Shown one piece after another: positions 33,385 through 40,807 of a stretch of DNA of 64,000 nt. Every line of letters begins with the position of its first letter. Position 1 is the first letter of the stretch. This DNA comes from Microbispora triticiradicis (GTDB lineage Bacteria; Actinomycetota; Actinomycetes; Streptosporangiales; Streptosporangiaceae). The stretch is from positions 62,001 through 126,000 of the forward strand of contig QFZU02000037.1 in assembly GCA_003260025.2 (NCBI GenBank), given 5' to 3'. Both the position numbers and the translations under genes were made by a program. The notes beneath the pieces are model-generated. The model had not been told where the DNA came from, made no database searches, and saw only the letters and a program-made list of their open reading frames with translations.

Positions 33385-34464
33385 TTATTGCCCGGCAGGC
33401 AGTTCGCTGAGTACGGCCGAGACCGTGCTTCTGGTGCCGTCCGGGTGCAGGATCTCGACCCGCGCGCTGTCTCCCGGCCGGAGCGTGGCCATGATCTGCG
33501 ACAGCGCGGTGGCGGTGGGGGTCGCGGTGCCGTTGACCCGCACGATCACGTCACCGGGGCGGATGCCCGCCTTGTCCGCGCCGCCTCCGGGGGTCACCGA
33601 GCCGACCACCACGCCGATCGGGTCGCCGTTCGCGTCGACCGCGGTGCCGACCCGTACGCCGAGGGCGGCCCGGCGGGTGTTGACGACCCGGCCGTATTTG
33701 ATGATCTGCCGGGCGACGTCGGTCGCGGTGTCGCTCGGGATCGCGAAGCCGAGGCCGGGCGCGGTGCCCTGCTCGGGATCGACGGCGGCCAGCGTGGGGA
33801 TGCCGATGACCTGCCCGGACAAATCGACCAGGGCGCCGCCGCTGTTGCCCGGGTTGATGGGCGCGGAGGTCTGTACGGCGTTGGTGATGGTCGCGGCCCC
33901 GCCGCCGGCGTGCCGCTCGCCCGTCACGGTGCGGCCGAGTGCCGACACGATGCCGTCGGTCACGCTGCCGGAGAAGCCGAGGGGGTTGCCCATGGCCAGC
34001 ACGATCTGCCCGACCTTGAGGTTCGCGGAGCGGCCGAACGTCGCGGGTGTCAGCCCGTGGGCGTCCTCCACGCGGATCATCGCGAGGTCGCCTGCCGGAT
34101 AGCTGCTCACGAGCCGGGCCTTCCTGGGCTTGCCGCCGGTCGCCAGCGTGACCCGGAACTCCGTGGCGTTACCCACGACGTGGGCGTTCGTCAGGATGCG
34201 TCCCTCCGTGTCGTAGACGATGCCGGAGCCCAGCGCCTGCCCGGTGGTGATCTGCACGGTCGACGGAAGGACCTTCTTGATGACCTGCTCGTAGGCCGAC
34301 TCGAGCTCCACCGCCCGAGTGGGCGCGAGTGGGGTGCCCGGCGCCGTCCCCGCCGGAGGCGGGGTGGTCTCGACGCCGGGGGTCCGCGGCGCGCACCCTC
34401 CGACGACCAGCGCCGCCACGGCCGTGCCGGCGGCCGTACGGAGGACCTTCCGTGAGAGCTGCAT
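33385..34464 (-). CDS. HtrA-like serine protease lipoprotein with PDZ domain
   Basis: 359 aa. The signal ends with the lipobox LVVGGCAP, so the protease is tethered outside the cell. The trypsin-like domain has its triad in TNAHVV (His), AGDLAMIRV (Asp) and NPGNSGGAL (Ser). A C-terminal PDZ domain follows (GVVVGSVTPGGGADKAGIRPGDVIV). Such proteases degrade or sense misfolded exported proteins. The gene is divergent from the acyl-CoA dehydrogenase and its stop lies 80 bases from the deaminase start on the same strand. Confidence 0.92.
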   Translation of the reverse strand: MQLSRKVLRTAAGTAVAALVVGGCAPRTPGVETTPPPAGTAPGTPLAPTRAVELESAYEQVIKKVLPSTVQITTGQALGSGIVYDTEGRILTNAHVVGNATEFRVTLATGGKPRKARLVSSYPAGDLAMIRVEDAHGLTPATFGRSANLKVGQIVLAMGNPLGFSGSVTDGIVSALGRTVTGERHAGGGAATITNAVQTSAPINPGNSGGALVDLSGQVIGIPTLAAVDPEQGTAPGLGFAIPSDTATDVARQIIKYGRVVNTRRAALGVRVGTAVDANGDPIGVVVGSVTPGGGADKAGIRPGDVIVRVNGTATPTATALSQIMATLRPGDSARVEILHPDGTRSTVSAVLSELPAGQ

Positions 34465-34544
34465 AGCCCCTGTCTACCTGCGGTGATCGTGGCCGCAAGG
34501 CGGCGCGCCGCCGTGCGCGCAGGTCATGACCGGCCCCGGACCCG

Positions 34545-34575
34545 TTGACGAATATTCCTCTAGAATATGGTTCTA
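34545..34575 (+). promoter_or_regulatory. Promoter region with inverted repeat, acyl-CoA dehydrogenase gene
   Basis: TTGACG (34545-34550) is a good -35. An AT-rich stretch follows, with TAGAA-N5-TTCTA (34561-34575), a 5-base inverted repeat that may be a repressor site. A likely -10 is TATGGT at 34566-34571, giving a short 15-base spacer. The start codon is 26 bases beyond the repeat. Confidence 0.45.
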
Positions 34576-34600
34576 CGCGGAGTCGGAGCTGGAGGATCAC

Positions 34601-36904
34601 ATGGCGATCGGGCTGAACGAGGAGCATGAGGCGCTCCGCGAGTCGGTGACCGGATGGGCCGAGCGGGCCGTGCCCGCCGACGTCGTACGGAACGTGGTCG
34701 GCGTCCTCGCCCAGCCGGGAGCCCGGCCTGGAGCTCGGCCTGAAGCCCAGCAGGGCGCGGAGCAGGGCGCGGAGCAGGGTGGCGAGCCGGGAGCGGAGGA
34801 GCGTCCCGCCTTCTGGCCCGCCCTCGCCGGCCAGGGGCTGCTCGGGCTGCACCTGCCCGAGGAGTACGGCGGCTCCGGCTACGGCCTGCTGGAGGCGGCG
34901 GTGGCGATCGAGGCGCTGTCGGAGCGGATGACGCCCGGCCCGATGGTGCCGACCATCCTCGCCGGCGCCGCGATCCTCGCCTCCGAGGCCAAGGCGCGGG
35001 CGGATGTGCTGCCCGGGCTCGCCGACGGGTCGCTGACCGGGGCGCTGGCCCTCGACAGCGAGATCACCGGAGAGATCACCGGCGAGGCGACCGGTGAGAG
35101 CGAGGGGGGCGGGCTCACGATCAGCGGAACCGCCGCGCACGTCCTCGGCGCGGGGGTGGCCGACGTGCTGGTGCTCCCGGTGACCACGAACACCGGGGAG
35201 GAATGGGTGGCGGTCGACGCCGCCCAGGCGAAGATCACAGCGGTCCGGCCGCTCGACCTCACCCGCGGCGTGGCCATGGTCGAGGTGTCCGGTCTCGAGG
35301 TGCCCGCCGAGTGTGTGCTGACCGGTCTGACCAGGAACGAGGTGCTCACGACGGCCGCGATCGTCCTCGGCGCGGACGCTGCGGGGGTGGCCGCCTGGTG
35401 TGTGGCCGCCGCGGCCGACTACGCCAAGGTGCGGGTGCAGTTCGGCCGGCCGATCGGCCAGTTCCAGGGCGTCAAGCACAAGATCTCCCGCATGCTGGTG
35501 GCGCTGGAGCAGGCCCGTGCCACGGTCTGGGACGCCACCCGGGCCGAGGGCGCCGAGCGCGACTACGCCGCCGCGATCGCCGCGGTCATGGCGCCCGACG
35601 CCGCCGTGCAGTGCGCCAGGGACGCGATCCAGATCTTCGGGGGCATCGGCTACACCTTCGAGCACGACGCGCACCTGTACTACCGCCGCGCGCTGACGAT
35701 CCGCGCGCTGCTCGGCGCGTCCTCCGGATGGTCCGATCGGGTGGCCACGCTGGCGCTGAAGGGCGTCACCCGGGAGATGGAGATCGACCTGCCCGAGGAG
35801 TCGCGGCCGTTGCGCGAGGTGATCCGGGCGGAACTGGCCGGGATCGCCGCCCTGGAGGGCGCCGAGCAGAGGAGGGCTCTCGCGAAGGCCGGGTTCGTCA
35901 TGCCGCACCTGCCCCGCCCCTGGGGCCGCGCGGCCTCACCGCTGGAGCAGGTGCTCATCCACCAGGAGGTCAGGGCGGCCGGGATCAGGCCACCCCAGAT
36001 GATTATCGGTGCGTGGGTGGTGCCGTCGCTGGTCACGTACGGCACGCCGGAGCAGCAGGAGCGCTTCCTGCCCGCCACGCTGAGCGGTGAGCTGGTCTGG
36101 TGCCAGCTGTTCTCCGAGCCCGAGGCGGGGTCCGACCTCGCCTCGCTGCAGATGAAGGCGGAGAGGACCGAGGGCGGTTGGCGGCTCACCGGACAGAAGA
36201 TCTGGACCTCGGTCGCGCACGTCGCCGAGTGGGCCATCTGCATCGCGAGGTCCGACACCTCCAGGCCCAAGCACGACGGCATCACCTACTTCCTGGTGGA
36301 CATGAAGGCGCCCGGCGTCACCGTACGGCCGCTGACCGAGATGACCGGGGAGAACCTGTTCAACGAGGTGTTCCTCGACGACGTCTTCGTGCCGGACGAG
36401 ATGGTCGTCGGAGAGGTGAACGACGGCTGGCGGGTGGCCCGGAACACGTTGTCGAACGAGCGGGTCAGCCTGTCGTCCGGCTCGGGCGGCACCGGGGCGT
36501 CGGTGCCCGACCTGCTCGGCCTGGCGGGCCGGCTCGGCCGCGAGCTCACCCCCGCAGAACGGCAGGACCTCGCCGGGGTCGTCTGCGAGGCGCACTCCAT
36601 CAACGCGTTGTCGTTGCGGGTGACCCTCAGGCAGCTCGCGGGCGACGAGCCGGGCGCCGACGCCTCGGTGCGCAAGCTGCTGTCCACCGCGCACGCCCAG
36701 CACGTGTCGGAGGCGGCGGTGTCGCTGATCGGCCCGGCCGCCGTCACCGCCGCCGACTGGAGGCTCGGCGACGCCGGCTACTGGAACCGGGCCGTGCTCG
36801 CCACCCGCGCGATGACGATCTACGGTGGCACGACCGAGGTGCAGCTGAACATCATCGCCGAGCGCCTGCTGGGCCTGCCCCGCGACCCCGAGCCGGGCAA
36901 GTAG
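34601..36904 (+). CDS. Double-domain acyl-CoA dehydrogenase (FadE34-like)
   Basis: About 767 aa from the ATG with GGAGG five bases upstream. Two acyl-CoA dehydrogenase domains are fused: the first ends in QIFGGIGYTFEHDAHLYYRR (about 345-365), the second contains LFSEPEAGSDLASLQ, MTGENLFNEVFLDDVFVPDEMVVG and MTIYGGTTEVQLNIIAERLLG. Fused proteins of this type include mycobacterial FadE34, which acts on the sterol side chain, so a bulky acyl-CoA is a reasonable but unproven substrate. A Gln/Glu/Ala/Pro repeat (about 35-60) and an EITGEITGEATGE stretch are inserted in the first domain. No partner beta-oxidation genes are adjacent. Confidence 0.85.
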   Translation: MAIGLNEEHEALRESVTGWAERAVPADVVRNVVGVLAQPGARPGARPEAQQGAEQGAEQGGEPGAEERPAFWPALAGQGLLGLHLPEEYGGSGYGLLEAAVAIEALSERMTPGPMVPTILAGAAILASEAKARADVLPGLADGSLTGALALDSEITGEITGEATGESEGGGLTISGTAAHVLGAGVADVLVLPVTTNTGEEWVAVDAAQAKITAVRPLDLTRGVAMVEVSGLEVPAECVLTGLTRNEVLTTAAIVLGADAAGVAAWCVAAAADYAKVRVQFGRPIGQFQGVKHKISRMLVALEQARATVWDATRAEGAERDYAAAIAAVMAPDAAVQCARDAIQIFGGIGYTFEHDAHLYYRRALTIRALLGASSGWSDRVATLALKGVTREMEIDLPEESRPLREVIRAELAGIAALEGAEQRRALAKAGFVMPHLPRPWGRAASPLEQVLIHQEVRAAGIRPPQMIIGAWVVPSLVTYGTPEQQERFLPATLSGELVWCQLFSEPEAGSDLASLQMKAERTEGGWRLTGQKIWTSVAHVAEWAICIARSDTSRPKHDGITYFLVDMKAPGVTVRPLTEMTGENLFNEVFLDDVFVPDEMVVGEVNDGWRVARNTLSNERVSLSSGSGGTGASVPDLLGLAGRLGRELTPAERQDLAGVVCEAHSINALSLRVTLRQLAGDEPGADASVRKLLSTAHAQHVSEAAVSLIGPAAVTAADWRLGDAGYWNRAVLATRAMTIYGGTTEVQLNIIAERLLGLPRDPEPGK

Positions 36905-36917
36905 TCCCCGACGTCCG

Positions 36918-36945
36918 GCCGCTACTGGAACGCCGCTACTGGAAC
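36918..36945. repeat. 14-bp tandem duplication between two genes
   Basis: GCCGCTACTGGAAC occurs twice in direct succession (36918-36931, 36932-36945), just before the GGGAG ribosome binding site of the next gene. It is probably a replication-slippage duplication. Confidence 0.85.
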
Positions 36946-36953
36946 TGGGAGAC

Positions 36954-38702
36954 ATGTCTTTCTGGGACGCGGCCGGACGCCGCTGGCCGATCTGGGGCGG
37001 GTTGCTGGTCGGCGTGCTCGCTCTCGGCCCGGCGCTCGGGCCCGGGTTCACGCTGGCCTACGACCTCGTGTTCGTCCCGGAGCCGGTGTTCGGCGCGGCG
37101 GCCTTCGGGCTGTCCGGCACGCTGCCCCGCGCCGTCCCCAGCGACGCGCTGGTCGCGGCGCTCGGCCTCGTCCTGCCCGGAGCACTGGTCCAGAAGGCCG
37201 TCCTGCTGGGGATCTTCGTGCTGGCCTGCTGCGGCGTGGCGGCCCTGACCGAGCGGTGGCCGCCCACGGCGCGGGTGGCCGCCGCCGTGTTCTACACCTG
37301 GAACCCCTTCGTCGCCGAACGGCTGCTGCTCGGGCACTGGGCGCTGCTGCTGGGGTACGCGGGGCTGCCCTGGGTCGTACGCGCGGTGTCCGGCGGAGGG
37401 CGGCGGGCGATCGTGGTGGCGCTGCTGCCGGCGGCGGCCGGCGGCTTCATGGCGATGATCATCACGCTCGTGACCGCCGCGCCCGTGGCGGCGTACGCGC
37501 GCACCAGGGCCCGTGACGGGACACGCGGTGAACCGCTGCGCGTGTTCGCGGTGTCGTGGGTCGTGCTGAGCCTGCCCTGGCTGGTGCCGAGCCTGCTGCG
37601 ACCGGGAGGGGTGCCCGGCGACCCGGCGGGCGTCGACGCGTTCGCGGCCCGCGCGGACACGCCGTTCGGAACGCTCGGCAGCCTCCTTGTGCTGTCCGGG
37701 ATCTGGAACGCCGAGGCGGTGCCGCCGGGGTACGGCGCGACGCTGCCGCAGATCCTGCGCCTGGCGGCGGTCGTCGTGACGCTGACCGGTTTCGCCCTGG
37801 GGAGGGGGGTTCCGGCGCGGCCGGGTCTGGCGGTGGCGGCGGTGGTGGGGTTCGCCGTGGCCGCGCTGGGCGTCACCGAGGCGGGGCGGGCGGCGCTGCG
37901 CATGCTGGTGACGCACTGGGCGGGGTTCGCCGTTCTCCGGGACGCCCAGCAGTACGTGGCTCCGCTCGCGCTGGCGCAGGCGCTCGGCCTCGGGGCGGTC
38001 GCGGCCCGCTTACGGGGTGCGCCGGGGAGTTCGGCGGCCGGTGTGGTGACGAGTGTGGTGGCGGCGGGAGCGCCGCTGCTGCTGCTCCCCACGCTGGCCC
38101 TGGGTGGTCTGGGCAGGCTCGCGGCGGTGCCGTACCCGCGGGATTTCGACGAGGTGCGCGCCCGGGTCGCCGCCGATCCCGTCCCGGGGGACGTGCTGCT
38201 GCTGCCGTGGGAGGCGTACCGCGCCTACGACTGGAACGCGCGGCGCTCCGTGCTCGACCCGCTGCCCCGCTATCTGACCCGGCGGGTGGTGTGGAACGAC
38301 ATGGTGCGGGTGGGGGACAGAGGGAGAGACGGCGCGGGAGGCGGGGTGGTCGGCGCCGAGGACCCGCGTGCCCTGGCGCTGACGCCGCTGGTGCGGTCGG
38401 GGGCCCCACTGACCGAGGGGTTGCGGCGGGCCGGATTCCGCTTCGTCGTGCTCGACGGCGACCGATCGAACTGGAACGAGTTCCACTCGCGGCTCCAGGG
38501 CGCCCGGCCCGTCTACACCGGCAGGCACGCCGCGCTGTACGCCATCGACGCCCCTGAGCAGGCGCCCGATACGGGTCCGCCGGCCTTCATCGTTATCCTG
38601 GGCTGGTTTGTCGCTTTTTCGTATATCTACCTTATGGTAAGAGAATCTGGTTCTAGTGTCGTCAGGCGTCGATCGTCGAATGTCGATCTCAGGCGTGGCT
38701 GA
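36954..38702 (+). CDS. Polytopic membrane protein, glycosyltransferase-C-like
   Basis: 582 aa with about 10-12 hydrophobic helices through residue 400, then a soluble segment (PYPRDFDEVRARVAADPVPGDVLLLPWEAYRAYDW...FVVLDGD) and a last helix (FIVILGWFVAFSYIYLMV). The layout matches the membrane GT-C-like proteins beside AftD, and from memory the size and place match mycobacterial Rv0226c. It probably works on a lipid-linked sugar at the outer face of the membrane. GGGAG precedes the ATG. The last 115 bases are AT-richer and may hold a promoter for the genes that follow. Confidence 0.7.
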   Translation: MSFWDAAGRRWPIWGGLLVGVLALGPALGPGFTLAYDLVFVPEPVFGAAAFGLSGTLPRAVPSDALVAALGLVLPGALVQKAVLLGIFVLACCGVAALTERWPPTARVAAAVFYTWNPFVAERLLLGHWALLLGYAGLPWVVRAVSGGGRRAIVVALLPAAAGGFMAMIITLVTAAPVAAYARTRARDGTRGEPLRVFAVSWVVLSLPWLVPSLLRPGGVPGDPAGVDAFAARADTPFGTLGSLLVLSGIWNAEAVPPGYGATLPQILRLAAVVVTLTGFALGRGVPARPGLAVAAVVGFAVAALGVTEAGRAALRMLVTHWAGFAVLRDAQQYVAPLALAQALGLGAVAARLRGAPGSSAAGVVTSVVAAGAPLLLLPTLALGGLGRLAAVPYPRDFDEVRARVAADPVPGDVLLLPWEAYRAYDWNARRSVLDPLPRYLTRRVVWNDMVRVGDRGRDGAGGGVVGAEDPRALALTPLVRSGAPLTEGLRRAGFRFVVLDGDRSNWNEFHSRLQGARPVYTGRHAALYAIDAPEQAPDTGPPAFIVILGWFVAFSYIYLMVRESGSSVVRRRSSNVDLRRG

Positions 38703-38726
38703 AACGGTCGAGTGAGGAGCCCTTCC

Positions 38727-38855
38727 ATGCGCGTGCTTCTGGCGGTGGCCGTCGGCGGTCTGCTCGCCGTGGGTGCCACGGTGGGACTGGTCAACGTGGC
38801 CGACACGGCTCCGAGCCCGGTGAACAAGCCTCTGTACAACTACGGCAGCCGCTGA
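38727..38855 (+). CDS. 42-residue membrane/exported protein, DUF2613-like
   Basis: ATG at 38727, stop TGA at 38853-38855, with GGAG eight bases upstream. One hydrophobic segment (VLLAVAVGGLLAVGATVGLV, residues 3-22) is followed by a short exposed tail ending NKPLYNYGSR. In mycobacteria a similarly tiny DUF2613 gene (Rv0236A) lies beside aftD; the helix plus Pro/Tyr/Gly/Arg tail and the position fit that family, though I cannot align them here. It sits between the membrane protein (24 bases before) and the GT2 gene (10 bases after), so it belongs to the operon. It may be a small subunit of a glycosyltransferase complex. Confidence 0.75.
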   Translation: MRVLLAVAVGGLLAVGATVGLVNVADTAPSPVNKPLYNYGSR

Positions 38856-38865
38856 CCGCCCCGCC

Positions 38866-39678
38866 GTGCCCGCCCCCCAGCCTCGGCAGGAGGCCCGTCC
38901 CCTGCTGGAGATCGTGGTCCCCGCCCGCAACGAGGAGGCGCGGATCGCCAGGGGACTGACGGAGCTGTGCGAGAGACTCGCCGCGCTGCCGTACCCCGCG
39001 CGGATCGTCGTCGTGGACAACGCCAGCACCGACGCGACGCCGGACGTCGTGCGCGCCCTGCCCCCGCGTACGACGCCGATCCGGCTGATCCGCTGTGAGA
39101 CGCGCGGCAAGGGCGCGGCGGTCCGGGCCGGGCTGCTCGCCACCACCGCGCCTCTCATCGGGTTCTGCGACGTGGACATGGCCACCGACCTCGCCGCCCT
39201 CGACACGGTGGTCCGGCTGCTCGGCGCCGGGCAGCCCGCGGTCATCGGCTCCCGCGCCGCGCCGGGCTCGGTCGTCGAGGCGCGGCACAGCCGGGTGCGC
39301 AGGCTGGGCGCCTGGGTCTTCCGCGCCCTGGCCCGCCGGGTCACCGGCCCCATCGGGGACACCCAGTGCGGGTTCAAGTTCTTCCACGGCGACCTCGGCC
39401 GCAGGGCCGCCCGGCGACTGCGCACGACCGGATTCGCCTTCGACGTGGAACTGCTGGCCCACGTGCACCTGCTCGGGGCCGGCGTCCGGGAGATCCCGGT
39501 GGCCTGGAGGGACGTCGGCGGCTCGACGTTCTCGTGCTGGCGGCACAGCTGGGGGGTCTTCCTGCAGATCGCGGTCATCTGGGTCAGGACGCGGCCCGGC
39601 GGCCGCGCGGCCCGCCCCCGTCTCTCCCTGTCCTCCGATCACGCGTCATCCGATCATGCTTCCTCCGTCACCGCCTGA
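38866..39678 (+). CDS. GT2-family glycosyltransferase (dolichol/polyprenyl-phosphate sugar synthase-like)
   Basis: 270 aa, GTG start. The GT-A fold shows the motifs of the DPM1/Ppm1 group: EIVVPARNEEARIARGL at the start, VVVDNASTDATPDVV, GFCDVDMATDL (the DxD metal site) and GDTQCGFKFF. It probably transfers a sugar from a nucleotide donor to polyprenyl phosphate, giving the lipid-linked donor used by membrane GT-C enzymes such as the AftD-like protein in this locus. There is no membrane helix of its own. The next gene begins inside its last 23 bases. Confidence 0.88.
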   Translation: MPAPQPRQEARPLLEIVVPARNEEARIARGLTELCERLAALPYPARIVVVDNASTDATPDVVRALPPRTTPIRLIRCETRGKGAAVRAGLLATTAPLIGFCDVDMATDLAALDTVVRLLGAGQPAVIGSRAAPGSVVEARHSRVRRLGAWVFRALARRVTGPIGDTQCGFKFFHGDLGRRAARRLRTTGFAFDVELLAHVHLLGAGVREIPVAWRDVGGSTFSCWRHSWGVFLQIAVIWVRTRPGGRAARPRLSLSSDHASSDHASSVTA

Positions 39679-40807
39679 CCCCTGCCGCGCCGGCCTGCGT
39701 GTCGCCCTCGTCAACTGGCGCGATCCCTGGCACGAGCGGGCCGGGGGCGCCGAGGCGTACGCCTGGGAGATCGGCAGGCGGCTCGCGGAGCAGGGGGCGG
39801 ACCTCACGTTCCGCACCGCGCGCGGCCCCGGGCAGGCGGCCGCCGAGAGCGTGGCGGGGATCAGGATCGTCCGCGGTGGCGGCACCTTCACCGTGTACGC
39901 CCGTGCGGCGGCGTGGCTGTTGCGTCGCCGCCGCGAGTTCGACGTGGTGATCGACTGCCAGAACGGGATCCCGTTCTTCACCCCGCTGTTCGTGCCGCGG
40001 TCGGTGCGGGTGCTGTGCGTCGTGCACCACGTCCACGACGCGCAGTTCGGCGTGCACTTCCCCGGCTGGCTCGCCCGGCTGGGGCGGTTCCTCGAAGGCC
40101 CGGCGGCCCGCCGGGTCTACCGGCGGCACCTCTGCGTGGCGGTCTCCCCGTCCACCGTCGAGGCCATGCGGCGCAGGCTCGCCTGGACGGGGCCGATCAC
40201 CGTAGTGCCCAACGGCGGGCACCCGCCCCGGCAGGCCCGCCACGAACGGACCGAGCGGCCCTCCCTCGTCTGCGTGGGGAGGATGGTGCCCCACAAGCGG
40301 ATGGAGCTCGTCGTCGGCCTCGCCGAGACGCTGCGCGCGGAGTGGCCGGATCTCACCGTCGACCTGGTCGGCCGGGGTCCCGAACTCGGGCGCCTCACCG
40401 CCCTGGTGGCCGAGCGCGGGCTCACCCACGTCGTACGGCTGCACGGGCACGTCCCGGAGGAGGAGAAGGAGCGGCTCGTCGGCCGGGCCTGGGCGCATCT
40501 GTCCGCGTCCCAGGGCGAGGGCTGGGGGCTGAGCGTGCTGGAGGCGGCCGCGCTCGGCGTGCCGACGGTCGCCTTCGACGTCGACGGCCTGCGCGACGCC
40601 GTACGCGACGGGCGTACGGGCTGGCTGGCGGGGGAGGGCCGGTCGCTGGCCAAGGTGACGTCGGAGGCGCTCGCGCTGCTGTCCGACCCCGCCCGGGCGG
40701 CCGATGTCGCGCGGGAGTGCCGCGCCTGGGCGGCCGGGTTCACCTGGGACCGCAGCGCCGCGATGTTCGCCGGGCTCCTGCCGGACGCGCCACGGAAGGG
40801 CCGATGA
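39656..40807 (+). CDS. GT4-family glycosyltransferase
   Basis: About 383 aa. GT-B fold: N-terminal ALVNWRDPWHERAGGAEAYAWEIGRRLAE, middle SLVCVGRMVPHKRMELVV, and the C-terminal nucleotide-sugar site with SASQGEGWGLSVLEAAALGVP (the E-x7-E motif). It probably adds a sugar to a lipid-linked acceptor in the cytoplasm. The ATG lies within the end of the GT2 gene (23-base overlap), and its own stop overlaps the AftD-like start (ATGA), so the three are coupled. Equivalent in position to mycobacterial Rv0225. Confidence 0.88.
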   Translation: MLPPSPPDPCRAGLRVALVNWRDPWHERAGGAEAYAWEIGRRLAEQGADLTFRTARGPGQAAAESVAGIRIVRGGGTFTVYARAAAWLLRRRREFDVVIDCQNGIPFFTPLFVPRSVRVLCVVHHVHDAQFGVHFPGWLARLGRFLEGPAARRVYRRHLCVAVSPSTVEAMRRRLAWTGPITVVPNGGHPPRQARHERTERPSLVCVGRMVPHKRMELVVGLAETLRAEWPDLTVDLVGRGPELGRLTALVAERGLTHVVRLHGHVPEEEKERLVGRAWAHLSASQGEGWGLSVLEAAALGVPTVAFDVDGLRDAVRDGRTGWLAGEGRSLAKVTSEALALLSDPARAADVARECRAWAAGFTWDRSAAMFAGLLPDAPRKGR

